From an uncultured Clostridia bacterium (GTDB lineage Bacteria; Bacillota; Clostridia; Lachnospirales; CAG-274): 64,000 nucleotides of DNA. The stretch spans positions 18,780-82,779 of the forward strand of contig CANQDF010000008.1 of assembly GCA_947591605.1 (NCBI GenBank), written 5' to 3'. Positions 32,776-41,858 of this stretch are shown piece after piece. How positions within the stretch are numbered: the first letter of the stretch is position 1; each line of letters begins with the position of its first letter. The position numbers were made by a program, and so were the translations under genes. The notes under the pieces are model-generated. The model worked only from the letters and a program-made list of their open reading frames with translations, did not search any database and was not told where the DNA came from.

Positions 32776-35700
32776 TTAAATGTTCTTTGACCCTGTAAAA
32801 ATGTGCTTTATCCTTACAAGTGTTTTTAAAAGCTTAGGTCTTCTTGCAAGAATATCTATTATATATTGCTTAAACAGCCGCCTGTCAAGCAGCATATAGC
32901 ATATCGCCCTCACGGGCCTGCCATGACCCCTCACGGCAGCCTCTATAATATCCCATCTGTTTTGGATATTTGCCTGTCCGTTATCGGCAGGCAGCGCAAA
33001 CAAACTGTTTTTTACAAACTCATATATGTTTATGCTGCGGTTGGAGCCGTAGACCTTATCCTCAAAATACGACGAAGCAAATATGCGCCTGTCCCTGTCG
33101 GCAGCCGCCCTGAGATACCCCTCAAACATCATGGACGCCTCATACGGCTTAAAGGCAAGATACTGTCCGTATTCCGCATAAAGCTCGGTAAAGTCCCTCA
33201 CAAGATCCAAGGCTCCCCTTTGCATATTTTTTACGGTAAAAATATCCTGAAAGCCCTTTTCCGTATCGTCATAAACGGGTACAGCCCTGCCGTCTTCCAT
33301 CCTTATGCCTATTGCGGACGGCTCCGTATCGGAAAATATATGCTCCCTCAGAAGCCCGGAAACACATGGGTAAAAATCATAAAAGCTGTGTATCCCGTAG
33401 CCGCCCTTGCGGCTCATATCCGCAGAACGCCTGCCGTCGGAATGTATAAAATACACGTCTGCTCCTCTGCCTGCCGCCCTTGAGAGCGCCGTCTGTATCC
33501 TGCCGCTGTAGCCCATGTCAAAGGCAGCGGTGCCGCTGTCCGAGAGCGGCTCAAAATATTTTTCACAGGCTGCCCTTGCCGCCCTGTGCTTGTCCTCGTC
33601 ATAAGCGTTGCTTATAAACCGATCGATAAACGCCCTGTACTCCCTTTCGTCCGCAAAGGGTCTGTCATCGTCACTTAGGACGGCGCCGTCCCTTGTGCAA
33701 AAATCAAGGAGCTCCATAAGCGTGGACGGCGTATGGTTTCGGTATTCCACAGGCAGATCATAAAAGTCAAGCCTGCTCTCTATCATTTCGGGCAGCAGCA
33801 TCCTGCGTGACGCCGAAATATAACTGCATTCCGGCAGGTCAAGCGCTTTACTCATTATTTCATACGCCTTCATGGGCAGATACCCGTCCCTTGCCAGGAA
33901 AAAAAGCCTCTTGCCGTTGTTGTCCGCAAGCCATTTTACAATGCCGACAAGGTGCATGCCCAGAGCGTTGTAGCCTATATAATACGGGTCTGCGTTAAAG
34001 TCGCTCTCGCTGTCAAAGCTCCTGTACGGGTTGTCAAAGTATTTTATTGCGGCAAGCGCACGCATTGTGCGGTAACCGAGTGAATCCATAAATCTGCGGC
34101 TGTCGCATACGGCGCCCGATACGCTTGCGCCCAGGTCGGCGCAGTGATTGACCGTACACCCGTTTATCCTGTTTTCAAACACCTCCGCAGCCTTTGGAAA
34201 AAACACCGTTTCAATGCCGAGCTGCTTTGGCTTTTCAATGTCGTTGTTCCACGTATCGCCTATATGCAGTATATCCTCTCCGCTTGCACCCAGCTCCCTT
34301 ATGACCGCCTTAAAAAGGTCGCCCGAGTGCTTGGTAAGCCTGTACGACGAGGACAAAAAAAGCCTTTTATAGCCGCTGTAGCCTACCTTTTTCAGTATTT
34401 TTTCAATCACGTCCTCGGTAAGGTACATATCCGATACAAGTATTACCTCCTTGCCCGAGGCTATTGCCGTATCAAAAAGCTCCTTTGCCGCACGCCTCTG
34501 CACCGTCAGCGAAAGCTCGGCTTCTATCTCTGCCTTTTTCATCTCCTCCGCTGCGGGCAGCGGTATATCATAGTATTCCGCCATAGCGGAGTATATCTCG
34601 TCAAGGGTAATATCCTGGCAGCTGCTGTCCTCAGCCCACGCCTTTTCCCTTGCCCTTGCCTCGGCGCCCTTTCTTATGCGCTCAAAGCCTATATTGGTTT
34701 TTACAAGCTCCTCAAACCTTTTGTTAAGCAGCAAAAACACATCATCGGGATAATACAGCTTTCTGGTTATAAGCGTATCAAAAATATCAAAGCTTATATA
34801 CCTTGCCTTGCTGTTTATTATTGCGGTTTTTATGCTTTCAAGCCCGTTGTTCCATTTTACGGCAAGAGAGGCAAAAAAACGGTCGTCCTGCGAGGTGTTT
34901 TCCGTATAGCCGGGCACAAAATCCTCCAGCACGGCGTTTGCCGCCTTAAGCTCCTCTCCCTTGAATGTGGCGTCGGATAAGTCCCTCCACATACGGCAGT
35001 AGTATTTTTTTGTTTCGTAAAAATACGCCTTTATCCTCTCCTCGGCGCCTGCCTCGTCCAGAAATCCGCTTACAAAGTCAAACACCAGCTTTATATCCGC
35101 CATATTTTTGGTAAAGCGCTTAAGATCCGTCTTTGAGGCGTCGGTCGAGGCGTTTTCGTTTTCGCAGTAAAATACGGCGTCGTTTTCTGCGGTCGATACG
35201 CCCTGCGCATAGTAAAAAAGAAGGGATGAAAAGGCTATATCCTCCGTCATTATAAGGTGAGAGGAGATCCTGCGGTAAAACGGCATACACTTATCCCAAA
35301 GGCTTTTTCTGTACACCTTGTTCCACACCGTGTGCCAGGAGAAGCACTGCCCCTTTTGCGAAAAATACCTTTCTCTTACCTCATCGCCCCTTATAACGTC
35401 AAAATTAAAGCACTCGTCGTGCATGATGCGCACATAGCAATACCCGTCGGCAGCCCTGAACACCGTTTTGCCCACGGCAATATCCGTATTGTTTTTTTCA
35501 AGGCTCAAAACAAGCGTGCGGTAAAAATCCTCGCTGACAAAATCGTCGCTGTCCAAAAAGGCAATAAAGCTGCCCGATGCCGCCTCGGCGCCTGCCAGCC
35601 TTGCACGAAAAAGCCCCCTGTTTTTATCGTAGGCAACATATTTGACACGGCTGTCCGACTTGGCATAGCCCTTTATTATCTCCTCGGCGTTGCCCGGGCT

Positions 35701-35820
35701 GCAGTCGTTTACAAAAATAAGCTCCGTATTTTTATAGGTTTGTCCGAGCAGGCTCTCAATACATCTGGGCAGATATTTTTCCGTATTGTAAACGGGGATG
35801 ACAACAGATAAAAGCTCCAT
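32776..35820 (-). CDS. Bifunctional protein: GT2 glycosyltransferase fused to HAD-family (COG5610-like) domain
   Basis: A 1014-residue protein. Residues 1 to about 230 are a GT2 domain: LLSVVIPVYNTEKYLPRCI, FVNDCSPGN and IAFLDSDDFVS. Near residue 340, YISFDIFDTLITRK is a HAD nucleophile motif, with LVSDMYLTEDVI as motif II and LHIGDTWNNDIEKPKQLG as the metal motif. The rest holds the conserved block LFFLARDGYLPM ... ASRRMLL ... FDMGYSGRIQTALSR. HAD-glycosyltransferase proteins of this type occur in surface polysaccharide clusters; the phosphatase substrate is unknown. The start ATG shares one base with the stop of the methyltransferase gene (TAATG). Confidence 0.85.
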   Translation of the reverse strand: MELLSVVIPVYNTEKYLPRCIESLLGQTYKNTELIFVNDCSPGNAEEIIKGYAKSDSRVKYVAYDKNRGLFRARLAGAEAASGSFIAFLDSDDFVSEDFYRTLVLSLEKNNTDIAVGKTVFRAADGYCYVRIMHDECFNFDVIRGDEVRERYFSQKGQCFSWHTVWNKVYRKSLWDKCMPFYRRISSHLIMTEDIAFSSLLFYYAQGVSTAENDAVFYCENENASTDASKTDLKRFTKNMADIKLVFDFVSGFLDEAGAEERIKAYFYETKKYYCRMWRDLSDATFKGEELKAANAVLEDFVPGYTENTSQDDRFFASLAVKWNNGLESIKTAIINSKARYISFDIFDTLITRKLYYPDDVFLLLNKRFEELVKTNIGFERIRKGAEARAREKAWAEDSSCQDITLDEIYSAMAEYYDIPLPAAEEMKKAEIEAELSLTVQRRAAKELFDTAIASGKEVILVSDMYLTEDVIEKILKKVGYSGYKRLFLSSSYRLTKHSGDLFKAVIRELGASGEDILHIGDTWNNDIEKPKQLGIETVFFPKAAEVFENRINGCTVNHCADLGASVSGAVCDSRRFMDSLGYRTMRALAAIKYFDNPYRSFDSESDFNADPYYIGYNALGMHLVGIVKWLADNNGKRLFFLARDGYLPMKAYEIMSKALDLPECSYISASRRMLLPEMIESRLDFYDLPVEYRNHTPSTLMELLDFCTRDGAVLSDDDRPFADEREYRAFIDRFISNAYDEDKHRAARAACEKYFEPLSDSGTAAFDMGYSGRIQTALSRAAGRGADVYFIHSDGRRSADMSRKGGYGIHSFYDFYPCVSGLLREHIFSDTEPSAIGIRMEDGRAVPVYDDTEKGFQDIFTVKNMQRGALDLVRDFTELYAEYGQYLAFKPYEASMMFEGYLRAAADRDRRIFASSYFEDKVYGSNRSINIYEFVKNSLFALPADNGQANIQNRWDIIEAAVRGHGRPVRAICYMLLDRRLFKQYIIDILARRPKLLKTLVRIKHIFTGSKNI

Positions 35821-36971
35821 TACTGCTCGTCCCCCTTTACTTTATGATAAACCCTTTTTACCTTTGCGGAAACGGTTTTTTCATACATCTCCTTTACCGC
35901 TTCAAGCTCTGCTATATATCTGTCCTTTTCCTCTATACAGGCATCGTAATCGCTTTTTACCTTTTTTATCTCGTCCTCGTAGGCTGCAACGGTTTCGCTT
36001 TGGGTATTTTCATAAGCAAGGCGGATATTTTCCTTTTCCTGCTCAAAGCCGGAAATGATCTTGTTCATATCCGCTATTCTTCTCTCGTAATCGTCTATTG
36101 CGGAGCGCAGCTCAGCGCTGCCTGCCTCCAGCTCCTTTATATATGCGTCCTTTTTCTCCTCGTCCGCCTTATATCCGTCAAGGTGCGACATAAGCACATC
36201 CTTCTGTTTTAAAAGGTCTTCTTTATATGCCGAAAGATCTCTGAGCCTGAATGACATTTTGCGCATATCATCCTTAAGAGCAACATTCTCCGATACGGAT
36301 ATTTTTTTGTACAGCTCAAGGTCTATACCTGCGTAAATATTGCCGTATGCCCTCTCCGACATAAAAAGTATGCCGAGGCCGCAGCTGTGGTCAAACTCCG
36401 CCGTATACGGATAAGCCTTTTTTATCTCCTGCCAGAATACATGCGAGCCCATAATGCTCCCGTTTATTATCTCGTCGCTGACATCGTGAAACAGTACCGC
36501 CGCATCGTCCGTAAGCTTTGGCAGCCAGCTTTCAAAATCGTGCTTTACATCGTCATAAAAGTGCGAGCCGTCTATATGCAGCAGGTCTATCGACTTGTCC
36601 TCAAATTTATCCAGCGCATCGTCAAAGCTCATTTTAAGCATTTTTACACGTTCGCCGTAGCACGCCTCCTTTACCTCAACAAAGGCGCCGTATACATCCT
36701 CCGTATAGTCCTGCTTGGTAAACTCGTCAAACAGATCCCACAGATCCACAGCCCAAAGCTCGGTATCAAGCCCCATGTCCTTTACTGCCTGCGCAAAGGC
36801 AAACATGGAGCAGCCGTAAAAGCTGCCAAGCTCCACTACCCTTTTGGGCTTTACGTTTGCGATATAGTCGTAGCCGAAGCGCCTGTGACCCGACCATGGG
36901 GAATACTTGAGCATATCGGCATTGATTTTGTCACATTCAAACACGGCATTGTAATTTTTCCATTTTTCCAT
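35820..36971 (-). CDS. Class I SAM-dependent methyltransferase with C-terminal coiled coil
   Basis: A 383-residue protein. Residues about 35-210 are a Methyltransf_24-type domain: KRVVELGSFYGCSMFAFA (SAM-binding motif I), LWAVDLW, and LLHIDGSHFYDDVKHDFESW. From about 250 to 370 heptads rich in Glu/Lys/Leu form a long coiled coil, ending in a basic tail. In ABC-exported O-antigens a methyltransferase with a coiled coil (WbdD-like) caps the chain and sets its length. A similar role is inferred here, supported by the neighbouring ATPase with a Wzt-type C-terminal domain. It lies 20 nt after the ATPase gene. Confidence 0.8.
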   Translation of the reverse strand: MEKWKNYNAVFECDKINADMLKYSPWSGHRRFGYDYIANVKPKRVVELGSFYGCSMFAFAQAVKDMGLDTELWAVDLWDLFDEFTKQDYTEDVYGAFVEVKEACYGERVKMLKMSFDDALDKFEDKSIDLLHIDGSHFYDDVKHDFESWLPKLTDDAAVLFHDVSDEIINGSIMGSHVFWQEIKKAYPYTAEFDHSCGLGILFMSERAYGNIYAGIDLELYKKISVSENVALKDDMRKMSFRLRDLSAYKEDLLKQKDVLMSHLDGYKADEEKKDAYIKELEAGSAELRSAIDDYERRIADMNKIISGFEQEKENIRLAYENTQSETVAAYEDEIKKVKSDYDACIEEKDRYIAELEAVKEMYEKTVSAKVKRVYHKVKGDEQ

Positions 36972-36991
36972 AGCTTTTCCCTCTCGATACC

Positions 36992-38245
36992 TTACGCCTT
37001 TACTATCTCAAAGCTCTCCATATCCTTGTTGAATACGCCGAATATGGTCTTGCCGCCAACCGAGGCGGTAAGGTGTATAATATTGTTTATCCAGCACTCC
37101 TCCACCTGGTCGAGCACCTCGTATCCGCTGCCTATGCCCAGGGTGATAAAATAATCGCCCTCTCTTACCTCGGGCCATGTAAAGCTGAAGCTTATAAGGC
37201 TTTCGCCCTCCGGCATGGTGTACTGCTCGACACCCGAGGTCAGCGATGTCTGACCGAATACCTCGTTTGAATACTTGTCCCTTATCTGATAGCCCACTAT
37301 AACGTTGTCCTTTGCCTGTGACGAGCGTGCAAGCATAGACACCTTTATTTCGTCACCCTCACGGCACACCTCGGCAAAGGGAATATCGTTAATGCTGTAA
37401 AAATATTTTTCTATAACAACATCCATCCTGCCGCTGTAGGTATCCCTGCCGGGCACCTTAAATGCGGCATAGTCCCTTTCGGTCCCCGACGGTAAAGCTA
37501 TGCCTCTGTCGGCGCTGCCCTGCTTTATCTTAAAATAGCGTGTCACCGCCTCGTTAGGCTCTCCGTCAAACGCCACCCTGCCCCGGTTTAGCACTATTAT
37601 CCTCTTGCAGAACTTGGTCATGGCGTTAAGGTCGTGCGAAACTATAACAACGGTGGACTTGCCCGTAAGCTCCTTTATCTTTTTATAGCACTTTTGCTGA
37701 AAGAAAATATCTCCCACCGAGAGCGCCTCGTCAACTATAAGCACCTCCGGCTCTATATTTATGGCAACTGCAAAGGCAAGCCTTACAAACATACCGCTTG
37801 AATATGTTTTAACGGGCTGATCTATAAAATCGCCTATATCGGCAAAGGCAAGTATATCGTCAACCTTTTCCTCTATCTCCGCCCGTGAGCACCCCATCAT
37901 GGTGCCGTTTAGGTATATGTTTTCCATACCCGTGTAATCGGGGTTGAAGCCTGCTCCCAGCTCCAGCAGAGCCGACACCTTTCCCGTCACCTCAACGCTG
38001 CCCGAGGTGGGCGTAAGTATGCCCGTTATTATTTTAAGCATTGTGGACTTGCCTGCACCGTTTACGCCTATCAGACCTATTGTTTCCCCTTTTTTTACAT
38101 TAAAGGATACATCGCTCAGGGCGTGGTACTCCTTGTGCAGGCAGCGCCTTGTAAGGCTCATCGCCTCCCTCAGCCTGTCCATGGGCTTGTCGTAAAGCCT
38201 GTATACTTTGCTTATATTTTTTACTTTTATAGAATAATTATCCAT
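36992..38245 (-). CDS. Polysaccharide ABC transporter ATPase with Wzt-like glycan-binding domain
   Basis: A 417-residue protein. The nucleotide-binding domain has GVNGAGKST (Walker A, about 58-66), TYSSGMFVRLAFA (signature), VLIVDEALS (Walker B) and IVSHD (H-loop), as in TagH/Wzt. From about 245 a beta-sandwich domain (GRMDVVIEKYFY ... VIVGYQIRDKYSNEVFG) matches Wzt C-terminal domains that recognise a modified chain end. It drives export of a lipid-linked glycan together with the permease 11 nt upstream. Confidence 0.92.
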   Translation of the reverse strand: MDNYSIKVKNISKVYRLYDKPMDRLREAMSLTRRCLHKEYHALSDVSFNVKKGETIGLIGVNGAGKSTMLKIITGILTPTSGSVEVTGKVSALLELGAGFNPDYTGMENIYLNGTMMGCSRAEIEEKVDDILAFADIGDFIDQPVKTYSSGMFVRLAFAVAINIEPEVLIVDEALSVGDIFFQQKCYKKIKELTGKSTVVIVSHDLNAMTKFCKRIIVLNRGRVAFDGEPNEAVTRYFKIKQGSADRGIALPSGTERDYAAFKVPGRDTYSGRMDVVIEKYFYSINDIPFAEVCREGDEIKVSMLARSSQAKDNVIVGYQIRDKYSNEVFGQTSLTSGVEQYTMPEGESLISFSFTWPEVREGDYFITLGIGSGYEVLDQVEECWINNIIHLTASVGGKTIFGVFNKDMESFEIVKA

Positions 38246-38256
38246 ATTTACTCTCC

Positions 38257-39645
38257 TTAAAGGACATCGGCAAAATGCGGCTTAAGCTTTTTGTAAAGCA
38301 CACAGCCCGCAAGCATCAATATCAGCAGCACTATCCAAAAGTAAAGCGTCTGCTTTACGTTGTCATAGAACGGTATGTGATATATGAGGCTCTCTCTGTA
38401 GCCCTGTACTATATAATACATAGGATTCAGCTTGAATACCCACATAAGGCCGCCGGGTATCATATTTATGGACCACATGATTGGCGTAAGCCACATACCG
38501 AACTGCAGCACGATATTCATTATCTGCCCCAGATCCCTGAAAAACACCACAAGTGCGCTTGTAATGTAGCTGAGCGCCGTAACGAGCAGCACCATGCAAA
38601 ACGAGTAATACAGTATCTGCAGCCAGTATATATCGGGCTTTTCACCGTATACAAGGTAAAAGCCCAGCATAAAAAGTATAAAAAATACATGTACAAAAAG
38701 CCCCGATATTATTTTTACAAGCGGCAGTATGTGTATCTTGAACACTACCTTTTTAACAAGATAGCTGTATTCCATAAGCGCCATTGTTGCACCCATCCAT
38801 GCCTCGGAAAAGAAGAACCACGGTATAAGGCCTGCCATAAACCACAGTATAAATGCCACATCGCCCACATCATTGCTCCTAAAGCCCACCTGAAATACAA
38901 ACCAAAACACAAGTATCGTGCATATAGGCTGTATAAACGCCCATATCGTGCCGAAGTAGGAGCCGGAGTACTTGGTCTTAAAATCGTTTACCGCAAGCGA
39001 AAGTATGAGCCTTCGGCTTAAATACATATCCGCAGCCATTGTGTATATGGATTTGAGCTTAACATATCTGTTTGCCGCAAATACAAATACCAATGCAGCC
39101 AGAGCCGCAAAAATGCCGTTGAGGTTCCTGCCCGGCACGGGCTTTATATCATCTATGATTATATAAGGGTCGGCGCCCGTCACCGTCAGCACCAAAGCCC
39201 CGTCCGCATACTCGGCGTCCGTGTCGTTGTTCGTATCGCTCTTTGCGACCGAGGCAAGGTCTGCCTCAAAGGATGCGCCGTCGGTAATGTATTCTATTTT
39301 GTTTATCGTTATTTTTGAGTTTATGCTGCTGCCGAGATCCAGCCTGAGCCTTGACGCATCGGGTGCCGAAAGCCTGAACCTGCCGTTAATGCTCAGCCTG
39401 CCGTCCTCGGATGAAACGGGTATATCGTCCCTTGCCGCTATGTCAAATCCTTCCCCGCCGCCGTGAGCGCAATACACCTCAAACGGCGCATCATTCATAC
39501 CCTCCGCACTCAGGTCAAGCGATATAAAGCTGCCCTTGTAAAAGGAGTTGAAAAAGTTAAGACACAGCAAAAACACCGCCGCAAACAAAACTATATAGCA
39601 AACCGACTTTACGGCATAAAAAACCACACCACGGATATTTTTCAT
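38257..39645 (-). CDS. ABC-2 type polysaccharide/polyol phosphate export permease with N-terminal extracellular domain
   Basis: A 462-residue protein. The C-terminal 260 residues are a Wzm/TagG-type permease: LAVNDFKTKYSGSYFGTIWAFIQP, then six hydrophobic segments and NPMYYIVQGYRE. Unusually, the first 200 residues contain a membrane helix, a roughly 140-residue extracellular beta-domain (33-175) and a second helix. This insert looks similar in style to the extra domains of the sulfatase at 29810-32770. TagG/Wzm proteins are normally about 260-280 residues. It is the first gene of the glycan operon. Confidence 0.88.
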   Translation of the reverse strand: MKNIRGVVFYAVKSVCYIVLFAAVFLLCLNFFNSFYKGSFISLDLSAEGMNDAPFEVYCAHGGGEGFDIAARDDIPVSSEDGRLSINGRFRLSAPDASRLRLDLGSSINSKITINKIEYITDGASFEADLASVAKSDTNNDTDAEYADGALVLTVTGADPYIIIDDIKPVPGRNLNGIFAALAALVFVFAANRYVKLKSIYTMAADMYLSRRLILSLAVNDFKTKYSGSYFGTIWAFIQPICTILVFWFVFQVGFRSNDVGDVAFILWFMAGLIPWFFFSEAWMGATMALMEYSYLVKKVVFKIHILPLVKIISGLFVHVFFILFMLGFYLVYGEKPDIYWLQILYYSFCMVLLVTALSYITSALVVFFRDLGQIMNIVLQFGMWLTPIMWSINMIPGGLMWVFKLNPMYYIVQGYRESLIYHIPFYDNVKQTLYFWIVLLILMLAGCVLYKKLKPHFADVL

Positions 39646-39672
39646 ACTGCAACCTCACAGAAGTTATTTTGC

Positions 39673-39718
39673 AAAACGGGCAAAAACACCCGTTTTATCA
39701 TTTATATATTTTATTATA
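39673..39718 (-). promoter_or_regulatory. Promoter and leader hairpin of the glycan export operon
   Basis: Minus strand: -10 TATAAT at 39718-39713, with a weak TTTATT-like -35 seventeen bp upstream. Just inside the transcript, AAAACGGG and CCCGTTTT form an 8-bp hairpin (39696-39673) followed by only short T runs. It sits in the same place as the leader hairpin of the sugar-nucleotide operon. Confidence 0.5.
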
Positions 39719-39756
39719 CACCATATACGCCGCAAAATAAACATTTTTTTACAATT

Positions 39757-39787
39757 GCATATATTTGCTGCCTGCATCTCTATATTA
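39757..39787 (+). promoter_or_regulatory. Putative forespore (sigma-F/sigma-G type) promoter of sigG
   Basis: GCATA (39757-39761) and TATATTA (39781-39787) resemble the sigma-G elements GHATR and CATnHTA, but the spacer is 19 rather than 18 bp and one -10 base differs. Forespore control of sigG is expected from the family; the match itself is moderate. Confidence 0.45.
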
Positions 39788-39850
39788 TGTTTGTATATTT
39801 TGCTTTTATCGGGGCAATATTAGTTTAAAGCAAGGTTTGGAGGTATAGCT

Positions 39851-40624
39851 ATGGCTTTGAATAAGGTGGAAATATGCGGAGTAAACACAGGCAAGCTGCC
39901 CGTGCTCAAGGGCGAGGAAAAGGAAAAGCTGTGGAACAGGCTGCAGGAGGGCGACCCCCAGGCACGCAGCGATTATATTTACGGCAATCTTCGCCTTGTG
40001 CTGAGTGTTATACAGCGGTTTTCGGGCAGAGGCGAGAGTGCGGACGACCTGTTTCAGGTGGGCTGCATAGGTCTTATAAAAGCGATAAACAACTTCGATA
40101 CCTCCCACAACGTAAAATTTTCTACCTATGCGGTGCCCATGATAATAGGCGAGATACGCCGCTACCTGCGTGATTACAACAGCATAAGGGTATCCCGCTC
40201 CATAAGGGATACCGCCTACAAGGCGTTGCAGGCAAAGGAAAAGCTCACAGCCAAAAACAGCCGTGAGCCCACGGTGGAGGAGATAGCAAAGGAGCTGTCG
40301 CTGCAAAAGGAGGACGTGATATTTGCCCTTGACGCCATACAGGACCCCATATCGCTTTTTGAGCCGGTGTATCACGACGGCAGCGATGCGCTTTTTGTAA
40401 TGGATCAGGTAAGCGACGAAAAAAACACCGACCTTTCATGGATAGAAAACATTGTGCTGTCCGAGGCTATGAACAAGCTCAGCGAGCGTGAAAAACACAT
40501 AATAGAGCTGCGGTTTTTCGAGGGCAAGACCCAGATGGAGGTAGCCGAGGAAATAGGCATAAGTCAGGCTCAGGTGAGCAGGCTTGAAAAAAATGCCTTA
40601 AAAAATATGAAAAAGTATATGTAA
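39851..40624 (+). CDS. sigG: RNA polymerase sporulation sigma factor, sigma-G
   Basis: A 257-residue sigma-70 family factor. The N-terminal NKVEICGVNTGKLPVLK is diagnostic for SigG. Region 2 is clear (DLFQVGCIGLIKAINNFDTSHNVKFSTYAVPMI), then region 3 (REPTVEEIAKELS) and region 4 (EREKHIIELRFFEGKTQMEVAEEIGISQAQVSRLE). It directs late forespore genes during endospore formation, so the organism is a spore former or descends from one. GGAGG precedes the ATG. spoIIGA and sigE, which are upstream of sigG in many Firmicutes, are not here. Confidence 0.95.
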   Translation: MALNKVEICGVNTGKLPVLKGEEKEKLWNRLQEGDPQARSDYIYGNLRLVLSVIQRFSGRGESADDLFQVGCIGLIKAINNFDTSHNVKFSTYAVPMIIGEIRRYLRDYNSIRVSRSIRDTAYKALQAKEKLTAKNSREPTVEEIAKELSLQKEDVIFALDAIQDPISLFEPVYHDGSDALFVMDQVSDEKNTDLSWIENIVLSEAMNKLSEREKHIIELRFFEGKTQMEVAEEIGISQAQVSRLEKNALKNMKKYM

Positions 40625-40634
40625 GGTGATATGT

Positions 40635-41858
40635 ATGGAAATAACTTCGTTTAACACAAAGGGCATTGAGGTTTGCCTCTGCGGCAGCAAAAAATTTGCA
40701 GCCGTGTCTGTATGCCTTGTACTGAGGGCTCCGCTCAGGCGTGAAACGGTGAGCAGCTATGCGCTCATACCCCGTGTGCTTTCCAGGGCAAGCAAAATGT
40801 ACCCCTCGCTGAGGGCTGTAAACTCCCGTCTGGAGGAAATGGGCGGCGCACAGCTGACGGCAGAGCCTATAAAAAAAGGCGAGGAGCAGATAATATCCTT
40901 TTATGCCTCCGCCCCAAAACGCTTTGCAGCGGAGCTGTTCGAGTTTTTAAGCGGCATTGTGTACGACCCCTTTACCGCCGAGGACGGCTTTATGCCCTCC
41001 TATGTGCGCAACGCCTGCAGTGCAGCGGCAAGGGACATAGCCGACAAGATCAACAACAAAAGAGATTATGCCGCCGAAAAAATGATAGAGCTCATGTGCA
41101 GCAGCGAGTACTTCGGCATATGCGGCGACGGATATATAGAGGACTTTGGCGATATTTCGGGCAAGGGGCTTTACAAGGCCTATACCGAGCTTATAAAAAA
41201 CAGTGCGGTGCAGCTTTATATAACAGGCGATATTTCACGCAGCGAGGCGGAAAAATATATAAACGACAGCTTTGACGGCTCGGAGCCCGTCACTCTGCCC
41301 AAAGCCGAACAGGAGGCACAGCGCCCTCACAGGCCCGTGCTGCACACCGAGGAGGCAAAAAGCGCACAATCCGCACTGGCACTGGGCATACGCACACACG
41401 GAGCAGCTCACCCCAAGCTCCTTGTTGCAAACGAGATACTGGGCGGCTATGCTTCCTCAAGGCTTTTTTCCAAGGTCAGGGAGGAGGCGGGCATGTGCTA
41501 CTACATCAGCTCGCAGCTGTACCGCTACAAGGGTATAATAAGCGTACAGGCAGGCATTGAGGCAAAAAATACCGAGGCTGTGGTAGAGCGCACACGCAGA
41601 GAGCTTGACAGCATCAACAAAAAGGGTGCCTCTCAAAAGGAGCTTCGCCTTGCCAAGGACAGCCTTATGACAGCCCTTAAAACAATAGAGGACTACCCCG
41701 CAAGGCTTACGGACTTTTTGCTTTCACGCTCCATAGCAGGCGAGAGCCTGTCCGTAGACGACGCCTTAAGCGAGATAGAGGCTGTGGACAATGTAAGCGG
41801 CGTATTTGACAACGCCTTTATAGATACCGTATTTTTGTTAAAGGAGGGTACCGTATGA
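40635..41858 (+). CDS. M16-family peptidase-like protein, non-catalytic partner (YmfF-like)
   Basis: A 407-residue M16 fold protein without the HxxEH zinc site. Family features include a peptidase core repeat with GGYASSRLFSKVREEAGMCYYISS near residue 270, which is the conserved second-half motif. I chose ATG 40635 with AAGGTGAT 4-6 nt upstream; a GTG at 40626 overlaps that ribosome site. It lies 10 nt after sigG and overlaps the catalytic partner by 4 nt, so the pair probably forms a heterodimer as in YmfF/YmfH. Confidence 0.82.
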   Translation: MEITSFNTKGIEVCLCGSKKFAAVSVCLVLRAPLRRETVSSYALIPRVLSRASKMYPSLRAVNSRLEEMGGAQLTAEPIKKGEEQIISFYASAPKRFAAELFEFLSGIVYDPFTAEDGFMPSYVRNACSAAARDIADKINNKRDYAAEKMIELMCSSEYFGICGDGYIEDFGDISGKGLYKAYTELIKNSAVQLYITGDISRSEAEKYINDSFDGSEPVTLPKAEQEAQRPHRPVLHTEEAKSAQSALALGIRTHGAAHPKLLVANEILGGYASSRLFSKVREEAGMCYYISSQLYRYKGIISVQAGIEAKNTEAVVERTRRELDSINKKGASQKELRLAKDSLMTALKTIEDYPARLTDFLLSRSIAGESLSVDDALSEIEAVDNVSGVFDNAFIDTVFLLKEGTV

